Shown: positions 19,818-30,351 of the stretch, piece by piece
Position numbering within the stretch: position 1 is the stretch's first letter
Layout: each line of letters starts with the position of its first letter
NCBI GenBank assembly: GCA_030765065.1
Contig: CM060975.1
Span: 170,348,993 to 170,412,992 of the forward strand
Direction: 5' to 3'
DNA: 64,000 nucleotides
Source of the DNA: Deroplatys truncata
Lineage: Eukaryota > Arthropoda > Insecta > Mantodea > Mantidae
Notes under the pieces: generated by a model
Seen by the model: the letters and a program-made list of their open reading frames with translations, nothing else
Databases searched by the model: none
Told to the model about the DNA's origin: nothing
Translations under genes and position numbers: made by a program

Positions 19818-20182
19818 CGTTCGCTTCGTTAAGCATCTTTATTGCAGCAACTTGGTATTTGCAGTTATTGCAAGTGCAACATTGGTCCGAAGCGCTGCCC
19901 ATGCCTGCATTCACCCCTGTAACGGGAGTGACATCCTCAAAACCAGGTGGCGGCGGGATAATATAATCACCCCCCGATAAGATTGGTGACGGGGGCTATT
20001 AAACATGTATGTGCCTTGCAGCGTCACATCTGGTATCAGATCCCCCGCCAGGGGTGTCGGCATATTGTACATTGTTCTGTTATTAGCGGGCTCTCTATTG
20101 ACTTGCATAAATTGGTTAAGTCGAGAGCCCGCTCCTCTGACGAGTGCCGCTCTTGCTACTCCCATTGAGTTTGCAGTATTAC
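19818..20182 (-). CDS. Candidate upstream exon with sister PPPPGFEDV/CxCxxC module
   Basis: A segment between an acceptor (TTTTTCACAG) at 20183 and a donor (GTGAGT) after 19818. Its 3' half encodes IIPPPPGFEDVTP and CCTCNNCKYQ, then a helix ending LNEANG, clearly a paralogue of the module at 19417-19638; both end at a phase-1 donor. Its 5' half encodes a Gly/Ala/Asn-rich, low-charge peptide. The pair is best explained by exon duplication. Role unknown. Confidence 0.45.
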
Positions 20183-20239
20183 CTGTGAAAAAGTTTAAAT
20201 GTGTAAATTCAATTGGTTTTTATAATTGATAAAAGATGG

Positions 20240-20800
20240 ATGAGTAGAGAAAGACGTGTAATATGAAATAAATGAGTAGAGGAAATCGTATGAACGTTAA
20301 TAGAATGCTTTGTGAAAAAGTCGCATGAAACTTTTCGGAAAGAGGAACGTGTAGCGAAAATCATATGAATGTTAAGAGAAGAACGCGAGGAGAAATCATA
20401 TGAATATTTACAAAGAAGATGTAGAGAAAATTATATGAATGTTAATAGAAGAACGTGTAGTGAAATCATAGGAATGTTAATAGAAGAATGCTATGAGAAA
20501 TCATATGAATGTTTACAAAAGAAGATGTAGAGAAAATCATATAAATGCTAATAGAAGAATGCTTGGAGAAATAATGTGAATGTTTATGCAAGAAGAACTT
20601 GTAGCGAAATCGTATGAATGTCAGACGAATGTTTTGAGAAGATCATGTGAATGTTTATGCATGAAGAATGTGTAACGAAAATCATATGAATGTTAATAGA
20701 AGAATGCGAGTAGAACTCATGTGAATGTTTACAGAAGAATGTGTAGCGAAATCGTATGAATGTTAATAGAGGAACACTGATTAGAGATTAAGTATGAATG
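20240..20800. repeat. Minisatellite of ~33-37 bp units in a Polinton intron
   Basis: About 15 imperfect units follow the consensus GAATGTTAATAGAAGAA, then CGTGTAG, then (C/A)GAAATCATAT, with drift between TTAATAGA and TTTACA(G/A)A. They lie between the first polymerase exon at 20961 and the next at 20182, so they would be removed by splicing. Units abut directly with no unique spacers. Confidence 0.8.
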
Positions 20801-20960
20801 TTTATGTCAGTATCTAAAGAACTATTTTTACACCATTGATGAAAGCGCTACATTTTTAACAGTTCTGATGTTAATTATTAAAGAAATGAAAAATTTAGAT
20901 AAACAATATGGTATTCTTGCAATGATTCGTGTTTCACTTAGTATGTAAAAACTCACTCAC

Positions 20961-20967
20961 CTTGCAT
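20961..20967 (-). CDS. Candidate first polymerase exon (start codon)
   Basis: A minimal coding start: ATG at 20967, two bases after an A-rich context, and a strong donor (CAAG then GTGAGTGAG) seven bases later. It lies about 115 bp after a TATA box, in the right place for a short first exon. It stays in frame with the exon starting at 20182. Its tiny size makes this call tentative. Confidence 0.35.
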
Positions 20968-21079
20968 TATGTAGATGATGATGAATGCAGTCTGGAAGAC
21001 AATAGCACTAAATTCGATGAAGCGAATCAATATACTTTAACTTAAAAGTCGCAGTGGCTTTCTTATGCGCCAGCGCTGG

Positions 21080-21087
21080 TTTATATA
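21080..21087 (-). promoter_or_regulatory. TATA box of the polymerase gene
   Basis: TATATAAA on the minus strand within CCCTATATAAACCAGCG. It lies between the right TIR and the first candidate polymerase exon and mirrors the TATA box at 6564 at the other end, so both terminal genes run inward from promoters just inside the TIRs. Confidence 0.65.
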
Positions 21088-21317
21088 GGGAGCCTAGAGC
21101 CCCTCAGGCAATTTCAAGCGTTGGTGTGGCGGGGGGAGGGATGTTACACGTCACGTGATTATTGTATCCAATGACATCATCTCTTTCAGCGCATGCGCGC
21201 GTTGGCATGGCGGGGAGAGATGTTACACGTCACGTGACATCGTCTCTTGCAGCGCATGCGCAGAGAGAAGTAGCCCTCGGGCAATTCAGGTGACGCCTGG
21301 AAGTCGGGGGGTGGAAT

Positions 21318-23071
21318 GGGAGAAGAAAGAAAATAAAGAATCGTGTCTAGGCATCGGAATATCTAAGTATACGCAGGGATTTAATATAAATAATTATATT
21401 TGATAAATACATTTTTAATATGCCCGTGCATAGTTTAATAGTTATTATAGCGTTACGCAGGGCAGGATTCGAACTAGGGACCTCTGGTTCCTAGGAATAC
21501 AGCTCGTTAAACATTGTAATGTCGTGTATATTAAATTATATTTGTTAAACACATTTTAATCTGACCGTTCACTCTTCAATAATTTAGTATTTATTATGGC
21601 GTTTCGCTGGGTAAGGTTCGAACTATGGGCTTCTGGGTTCCTAAGAATACCTTTCATTAAAACAGCGTAATGTATAAAATTAAATTATATTTGTTAAATA
21701 CATTTTTAATCTTATCGTGCTCGCTTCCGTAATTTAATAGTTAGTAGGCATAGAGCTTGCAGGATAAGACTCGAACTAGAAACCTCTGAACGGGCTTTAA
21801 TCAGGGTAATGATATAATAATGTTTTACCCTAAGAAAATATCAACTTGGATACCTAAGTATACGCATGTGTTTAATATATTTTTAGAGTACGCATCCGTA
21901 ATTTACTAGATGTTACACATTAGAGTTTGCAGGGTAAGATTCAAACTAGGGTCCTCTGAACGGTCTTTCATTAATTAGGATGATGATGTATAAAAATTAA
22001 ATTATATTTGTTAAATACATTTTCAATCTGGTCTTGCATAGTTTAATAGTTATTGCGCGTTAGAGCTTCACTTGGTAAGACTCTAGCTAGAATTCTCTGA
22101 ACGCCGTTTTTATTAATTAAGGTAATGATATAATAATATCAATCATTAATTTCTCATTAGCAATAAACTTTTGATTACAGTAAGAATCGAACACCGATCT
22201 ATTGATATCACTCAGAGGTTGAATGCACGTAATGAAATGTATATTAGGCGCTTTATTCGGAGTCGTTGGCTGAAACAGAATGCTTGTTAACTATGCTCGG
22301 GTATATTCGTAGGAGGTCGTAAAACATCGGAGAGAACTCCCTCAGGCAAAATCATGATGGCCGACTATGACGTCACGCAGAGTTGGTAAACAAGTTTCTC
22401 TCTCTTTCACACAAACAAGGACAGGACGAGTATAAAGCAACCCTCGAATTCTTTTGTTAAACTAGCAGGTGGCCAAACAATGGAAAGGGTCAGGCTTTGT
22501 TATTGGATTGTGGGATGGGAACGCTGCAGGTGTCTTTCTATACTAGCCTTGCCAAGGACAATAGAAAGGCACACACAATAGAATCTCTTACACAATGGAA
22601 AGGGTCAGGCTTTGTTATTGGATTGTGGGATGGGAACGCTGCAGGTGTCTTTCTAAACTAGCCTTGCCAAGGACAATAGAATCTCTTACACAATGGAAAG
22701 GGTCAGGCTTTGTTATTGGGTTGTGGGATGAGTATGCCAGGTGGTCTTTCTAAAGAATGCTTGCACGGGACAATAGAAAGGCACACACAATAGAATCTCT
22801 TACACAATGGAAAGGGTCAGGCTTTGTTATTGGGTTGTGGGATGAGTATGCCAGGTGGTCTTTCTAAAGAATGCTTGCACCGGACAATAGAAAGGCACAC
22901 ACAATAGAATCTCTTACACAATGGAAAGGGTCAGGCTTTGTTATTGGGTTGTGGGATGAGTATGCCACGTGTTCGACACACAATGGAAGTGGGGGCGGGT
23001 AACTGACCAGGTGCAGAAGTGGCCTGATGTGGGATGGGTAGGAAAAACATCTCGCCTTTGTTACAGAACCT
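21318..23071 (-). repeat. Right Polinton terminal inverted repeat
   Basis: About 1754 bp, the near-identical inverted copy of 4497-6250, including the B-box-like units (about 21430-22220) and the five 114-bp units (about 22470-22975). It ends GTTACAGAACCT, directly followed by Gypsy LTR sequence after three or four bases. Confidence 0.93.
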
Positions 23072-23074
23072 TAA

Positions 23075-23701
23075 ATGGCTGGATGGACATAGGGGGAATA
23101 GCGATATCAGGGTGGAACATCTCAAGCTTGGCTTAATTTTACTTGCTTGGTTTATTAAGTTCAGATACTTGCAATGTTGAGTTTACATTGAAGGGGGAAC
23201 AAGCTATAGTACATGTAAGAGCTTACCTGAAAGTACTTGTCGTGTGATGTGGAGGACCTGTAAACCCATCGTTGTAGCTAGCAGATTAAGATGCTGACGG
23301 GCAGCGATTCGACCCTGTCTAGCATGTGTCGGTCTCCCCCGAGCAGCGCTCAGGCGCTTGCTTAAATAGGCAAGAATCGACTCAATCCTAATGACGTCTA
23401 TATCCTGTTTGTGGTAAGCCGACGCCATACATAAGTATGATTGAGCGGAATTGTGTAGGATTGAGCGGAAACACGTGATCGGTTCTATGTTGCAAAAGGC
23501 AACATTATTCTAAGAATTTCCATGGGAAATGACGCAAATGAGGTAGCCCACATACATCCTGTCACGTACACATCTTAAGAAAGTTGCTTAAGGCAGAAAA
23601 TGTAAAATATGATTCTATTAGAATTTAGAAGAATGAGCCATTTAATGTTAAGATCCAAATTAATGTAAAATAAACGAGTCCGTCTAACATCACATGCGAC
23701 A
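23075..23701 (-). repeat. Gypsy 3' LTR (left copy)
   Basis: Matches 35503-36131 with about one substitution and two 1-bp length differences. It begins ATGGCTGG, without the TGTCACATCC seen at the start of the other copy, and ends CACATGCGACA. An AATAAA-like word and CTTAAATAGG, a possible core promoter on the minus strand near 23360, are present. Confidence 0.9.
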
Positions 23702-23717
23702 ATACTCCCCTGCTCTA
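23702..23717 (-). promoter_or_regulatory. Polypurine tract
   Basis: On the minus strand the bases just before the 3' LTR read AGAGCAGGGGAGTAT, a purine-rich primer site for plus-strand DNA synthesis. Its contact with the LTR supports the element border. Confidence 0.7.
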
Positions 23718-26700
23718 AATCGACACCACCTGGTGGCGTTAAAAACTATAAAAACAAATAGAGCAGAAATGAAGTTCAAAGGGGTACCCAACATTGCAAA
23801 ACAAACGAATACAAAAGCGAAGTACAATTAGATATAAAGAAATACAAAGTTACATCAGGGCACTTAGGCAGCCCAGCACACTTGCTAGGTGCTAAATCAG
23901 ATAAAAATTATAAAAATGAAGTATAGCCCTGCCTGCATGGAGGTAATAAACACTATACATTACGTAGCTGCGGAGAAAAAAACGTTAGGATTATATAGGG
24001 GGAAAATGGAAAGGGAAGGAGGGTTATAAGGTGAGTCGCAGATCCAGCTCGAGCGAGGACAAGTCCCATCACGGCACAACATCACTGCATTGTCTGGTAA
24101 GTCTAGGACACACTGTAGCACTATGTCCAACGGCGGACCAAAAAGTGCAAGTTTATGCTTGTCGAACGCGCCTGCAAGGAATGTTTATAGAATTTCCGCA
24201 CTGCCAGGAGAAGAGGAACACGAGTGCATGTGTCCTCACAGAAAGTCAGCAGCGGCAGGGAAATCCGGCGGAAACCACGTAGATAGTGCGCGCTCGTAAT
24301 CAGTTAAATACTGAAGAATGCACCTGAAGAGTCATTTTATCAGCGATGAGAACTGTTCATATGAATTCCATTGTTTTCTTATAGTTGAATATCATCGTGC
24401 ATCCCGTACGCCGTTAAGTGTCCAGTGCGTCCCATGATGAAAATGAAGCCGTGAATTTCCTTGTTGTAGTCCTCGCGTCGAAGTGGCGACCATGCCGTAG
24501 CCATAAAACCAAAGAAAGAAATAAGGGTTAGGGATGGAACATAAACTAATCACAAGGGTACGTTAAATAACATTAGGGAAAAACAATCGGTGGGAAACAA
24601 CGGAGGGGGGAATGAAAGAAAGGAAATATACAATGTGCCACTTAAATTATCAAACAAAAATATTAATCAAATTCACAGCTAAACATGTGAGAGGCAGGAG
24701 CAGGGTGAAACATCCATATAGCCAAGCCAGACAACATAAATGTCTGAAGGAGGGTAGACAAAAGTGTACAAAGTATTTCTAAGGCAACATAGGCCAAAAA
24801 TTTCGTTAAAAGCTACTGTCACAAGACAGAGACAGGTAGGCACACGCATGTTTCACCTCACACAGAATACATAAAGTGTAACTTCTTTTCAATGCACATA
24901 ACATAACAAAAGTTTAACATACACGGAAAATTCCAGTTTCCTGTGTATAATAATAAATTATCAAAACAATTAATACGTTTGTGAAACTATAAGGCTGCTT
25001 AATTTTCTAATATCAAGAACCAGGTGAACACATTGTTGTAAAGCTTAAAGTTGCCGAGGAAAACGAGGGAGAAAAAAAAAGACATTTTCATTCAAAAATG
25101 CGTATAAAGGGGAGGAAGAGAGAGAAAAGAAAAAAAAAATTAATCTCTACCATCCCAACCGACCATAAATGGACGGAAATAATGTGTAGAACAATTGACT
25201 CAAGGTAGCGCCCAACCACAATAATAACTCAAAAATGTGCACAGAGTTACATTGTGAGGGGGTGTGCCTCAAAGTGAATGTCTAATGGATACACGGGTAT
25301 TCAATGGGAAACGGTGGGTAGAAGTTCTGTAGTAAAAAGGAGGCAGGCCTGCCAAATCCGTAGGGAATAAAAATGATTAAAAAAAATTATTAGCATACAC
25401 AATAAAATACACCTGGCATTTCTCAAGCTTACAACCTGTGTTCAATTGGAGGTAAATAGAATAAGGAAACAGTCCACCTTTTACGAGGAGAGCATACAAC
25501 AACACAACAAAAATATGCAATGGCTTCCTAAGTGAAACCATGCAGAGAACAGATAAAGAGCTCAGGAGAGCTAATTGCAATTTATACAATATTGCATATT
25601 AAAACAATATTAAATAGATTACATCATACATCACACAACTGTTATTTTAATATCTGGCACCCTGGGAGAGAAATAAGTAATACTGTCATATCCTAGAGGT
25701 TATCAGTATGAGGTATTTAGAAAATCAGCCCTTCGTGGAACCTATGCCACGTAAAAGAAACATTATTGCCATGCATATGTAATTCATAGCCAAACACTCT
25801 ATATCTCAATCATTTACTTCAGCATAAATAAAATAACTCAGTACCAATATCCTGATACTAATCACGTGTGTCTCTAAACACACACAAAATGAAATTCACA
25901 GTAATATCAGATTCGCAAGAAAGACTGATATCAATCAGAAAAATCGTAATTGCTGAATATTTGTAATCATATCCGTGCGCACGGGAAAAAACATAGATAT
26001 CAAAATCTATCCATGAACTCATTAATAAGTACATAAGAGCTCCAAAAATAAAAATGCTAACGGAACCTGGCGGTAAACCCGAGAGCGTAACGAGTCGGTA
26101 AAGTCATCCCTATACTCTCATCATATGTTCGTACCATTAAACTAGGGGGATCTTATGATTCACCCTTAGTGAATGTTGAAATTTAAAATTCGGCTGTAAA
26201 GCGTGTAATAAAATCACTGATAATCTCTAGGTATCTTTAAGGTTAATAATAGAACTCTCATATACATTTCTCAAACCATGACCAAGATAAGTTAAGCGGA
26301 AGTCGCTTCCGTATAAATTTCCCAAGAGGCACTCTCTGGGAGAGATGCTTCTCTCTATGAACAGAAATAAAACAGAATTATGCGTACCTTTAATTGTGAA
26401 ATAAGTCCAAGGTGTGCTTCCAAAACTGTCGTCGGAACTGACGATATATGGAAGAGTGTCCAATAACAGTGTTCGAAGAGCTTGTGTATAATTCAACCGT
26501 ACTGGCCTAGCAGTTGGCACATAAAACATTTCTGTAAACATAACTTGACAAAAATATTAAAACATATTCCATAAATAAAATATATGTCAATGAATATAAG
26601 CGATGTTGCGTAAGAAACTTATATTTCCTAAATATCGCAATTAACAGCATGCTATCCAAGCACTGTTTCCTGCATATAATTACGTGCGTATACCAGCCTG

Positions 26701-27313
26701 GTATAGCAATTATGTATTTACAGATTAGAATGATATATCCTCCTAAGCTGAGGTTGAAGTTAAGAACTAACCGAATAAAGTTCTCGCAACGCGGAACATA
26801 ATGCAGGCAATATTTACGTATTAAGTAAATACATGTAGTGAAGTATTTAAGGTAACTAGAACGTATGCAAAAAATTATATGGAATTCTCAAAATACGAGA
26901 AGAAATGTGTATTTATGTATTTTATAGGAGTTAAAGAACCCTTCTTTCTCCATAACACCAACATACTTAAAATTAAATGGAAAAACATACTAGCATTACA
27001 TCGTTTAGGTGGTATATTAAACATAAAGAAAGTTAGGTATAGTAGGAGAAATCATCGTAATTGGTATTCTATCGTCCTTAATTTTGTTAGGAACCAAATT
27101 ATCGTAAATTTGACATGCATTGAACAGAGAAATTCCATAGTTTTTACTCGTTATTTATGAGACTTAAGTAGGAAGAATCCACGGATGTGGTTGTAACCAC
27201 GGAGAAACTCCAGCAGCACCGCAAAATAGTTATAGCACGTCATATCGGCCGGAAATCTAACTCAAGGTGTCTGTGTGCGCGAAGTTTTTCACGCAGACAT
27301 TAAAGAAAGCAAC

Positions 27314-27429
27314 ATGAGTGGTGAGCAACGTGTGTTGGCTGATTATGATGATGCAGTTGACATCTTATGGCATTCCTCAAGAACCCGAGCGTCGCATCAA
27401 AATCATGTAAAACTGTGTGTCCATCACGT
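27314..27429 (+). other. Exon-like segment, antisense to the Gypsy element
   Basis: An ATG in good context (CAACATGAGTGG) opens a 38-codon frame (MSGEQRVLADYDDAVDILW at its start) that runs into a strong splice donor CACGTAAGTAAA. The upstream 150 bp are richer in C and G than the surroundings. It looks like a first coding exon of some gene, but no downstream exon was recognised and the peptide is not one I know. It could be chance. Confidence 0.25.
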
Positions 27430-28927
27430 AAGTAAAATAGAATATTGTAATTCAAAATTTGTAAGAGCCAGTTTCGAAGAACAGAGAAAAGTAAAAAGAA
27501 TTTGAAAATATGTAAACCTATGTATCGCAGCTCTGAAAAATAGACATTACATTTCTGGGGGTAACATTTCAAAAGAATAAGTCCGTTTTAGAGTTAACGG
27601 TATTCCGTGACATAAGCACCGTGTGCAAAAAAAAAAAAAGTTTAGAGAAATGATTATGTCGGTCCAAGGTGACTTCACACCGTGTATTTCCAGTGAAATC
27701 TCGGAATCGAAATTTTGATGGAATGCAATAGTTGTTCGCTTTAAGTGCTGCGTACCTAAGCAGAGAATGTAAGAATTGTAACCTCAAGCTGTTTCTTACT
27801 ATATTAGTGAAGTGCAAGTAACCATACCTAATGATAATCACAGATTATTAATAAGGACAGAGCTTATGGATCTGAGGTATAGCGTAAAGCTAATTAGTGT
27901 ACATATGTATAATATTGTGAGTTAGTGGGAGGAAGTAAGCAAAACAAATTAGTGTCGTTGATGTGCAAGGAAGCAACTAAAGAGGCAGTGGAATACCACT
28001 TGCTGAATTTCGGAACCGAAATAATTATGAACATAAAGTAAACTACAAATTAAATCTACGAGTGACATCCGTAGTCTCGTAACAATAATTGAAGGACTAT
28101 TTAGTTTATGAGAGGGGGCAAGTATATCTGTACCTAGTGGTTGTTATCTATCATTAATAACTTCCGGTGGATAGACATTCCGCCGAATAGGAAATGCCGA
28201 GTGATCTTGTATCCTAATTGGTTCAGTGGCGTGCAATGTTGGCCAAAACAGATGTGTTGTTTACTTATATTTAATGCGTAATTGATAATGCGGTCTTTGT
28301 CTCGTTAGGTTTATGGGGTAGAAGAGTGAAGTGCAAGTATATAGAACTTTCTAGACGTCTAATCCTTCGATTTAATCGATATTCTATCACAATTAACATG
28401 ATTAATCATTAAATTTTTGTGCTATTGATTATTGAGTTAAGGGCTTACAATCATGGACTAGATATTTGGTGACTATATATGCATATGCGTATGGTATGGG
28501 AATAAACCATCGTTTGCATTAATGAATACTAAGAGCAATCAGTCGTAATTAAAAGTAATTTGGACTTAATGAATACAACAAACTTTAACATAATAAAAAA
28601 TTAAGGAAAATCATTTTCGCTGTCAATTTGTGCTATCAGTGATTTCCGTTTCAGTAGTCTTCTCTATATACTGAAGGTAATTTCAAGGGCGTGCAGCCAT
28701 GAAAAAAATTTAACAAAGATTATGGTTATCGAATCATTTATAATTATGGTAAGTACTACCAATGTTAGGATTGAGGTTATCATTAGTTTATAATTAGTAA
28801 TGCTATAATTGTGATTATTATTAATATTATTTGTGATACTACTGTGGTGTGATCAACAACAATGTTGATATAATTGAAGTGTGTAATATTATTATTGCAG
28901 TTGCTATCATTGATTAAGTGGTTAGTG

Positions 28928-28929
<2 letters not shown>

Positions 28930-28991
<62 letters not shown>
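28930..28991. repeat. (ATT)n microsatellite
   Basis: About 20 uninterrupted ATT units. Confidence 0.95.
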
Positions 28992-28992
<1 letters not shown>

Positions 28993-30351
28993 CGCGTTGA
29001 TCGTAGGATGTTGATTCTTTATTCTTTGGTTTTCTGAATAATGTTAGATCAATTTAATGAATATCCGCTACATATAGTATTAGTTTATCGATTATTGATG
29101 TACTCTGATATGAAAAAAAATTATAGGAACTTAGTCAATGATTATTATTTGAGCTTTTTAAAGTAAGAAGGAAAATTGTATTATTACAAATGTTGATACT
29201 AATATCATTCTTTAGGTATTTATTGAACATCATTATCCTATGCGTATTTAAGTACATGCCTTTAACGCTTATCCTGGGTAATGCAACAGTAATTTTGTAC
29301 AATTAAGAGTTAAGTACTACTACAAGTATTAATAGGTAAAAGAACTGAGTCTAAAATTTTAAACTAAGGTAAAGTGGGGAAAGTGCAGTGGGTCAAATTG
29401 TACATTTACCAACATTACTAGTAACCTAATGTTAATTTACATTCTGTATGTATATGCTGATTATTCTTATAAATATACATCCTTAGGTGATCCTAAGGTG
29501 TTAGGTGTGGTTTCCCTTTCAGATTTTGAATCAGGAATAGCCTAAAGATTTTAACGTTTCTTATTAATTCTACTGCTATTGTTTCTTCTTCTGCTTCTTC
29601 TTATCTCTGTTTAACGTTTATATAGGTAATAGCTAAATTGCTTGGTGCTCTACACATTAGGGTCTGGGGTTCGAGGCTTGTTAAAGAACAGGGGCTTATG
29701 TTAGTGAGATATCCGAATGAGTGATCAATACGATGACTGATATGTGAATGAGGAAGTGAATCATATTGGTCTATTCACTCTACCTATACTTTGTTTATCT
29801 TATAAATGTATTTATTTAAGAGTCATCAATCATTGTTTGCACTTGAGGCTTTACTAACATCGTTATGTTATTATTTATTTATTTATTTGAAATTAATGTC
29901 TGTTAAGTGGTTTATAGTACGGATATAGTCTGGAAACGTGAATTATTATTTTTTTGTATTTTTCTTACAAATATTATGATGTATTATTTATTTAAATACT
30001 TATTTATGTCTGATTAATGCTGGAGATAAATTATATTATAGACGGAGTCCGTTAAATCTGTTTTTAATTTATGAAAGGTTCACTTTTTTTCTTTTTTTTT
30101 TCATTTACGCTCAGTTGCTTGCCGTTAGTACCTATCTTTGGTTACCTAGCTGTATTGTGATTTTTCTTTCTCTACCATTTATGTACTGCTACTAGTATAA
30201 TAGGTAGGGGACCTATTGTGGCTTTTTAATATAATGTAAAATAAAAGAAATGCAGTAGATAAAACTGTACTTTTACCACAATTAATACGAATTTGCCGTT
30301 AATTATGTTATACATACACCTATTTTCTTATGATCTTTAGTTTTTCTGAAA

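Larger units (their letters stand above)
4497..23071. mobile_element. Polinton/Maverick element, nearly whole
   Basis: The element is an 18.6-kb virus-like DNA transposon bounded by inverted repeats starting AGGTTCTGTAAC and ending in the complement; the AG...CT ends are usual for Polintons. It carries the full core set: double-jelly-roll capsid, minor capsid, adenain-like protease, packaging ATPase, retroviral-type integrase with a chromodomain, and protein-primed family B DNA polymerase. It adds accessory genes: a PLA2 protein, a fibre-like protein, a DUF8207-like protein and a multi-exon gene. Most reading frames are long and open, and I estimate two or three breaks in total. TIR identity of about 99 percent by eye suggests youth or gene conversion. 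No clear 6-bp target duplication is visible, because a Gypsy LTR abuts the right end. Confidence 0.95.
23718..30351 (-). other. 6.6-kb non-coding tract inside the Gypsy element
   Basis: Between Pol and the polypurine tract lies about 6.6 kb with no env-like or other recognisable protein on either strand. The longest frames are about 100 residues and look random. It contains an exon-like segment in the opposite sense (27314-27429), an ATT microsatellite, and a sequence near 29360-29960 resembling the Pol end at about 30200-30400. It may be a long untranslated region, captured host DNA, or old nested insertions. Confidence 0.5.

Noticed and set aside
20240-20800. CRISPR-like array
   Set aside because: Units of 33-37 bp abut with no unique spacers of constant length, there are no cas genes, and the setting is a eukaryotic Polinton intron; it is a minisatellite.
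23718-30351. An env gene in the long Gypsy 3' tract
   Set aside because: No signal peptide, furin-like site, membrane anchor or long frame could be found in any frame.
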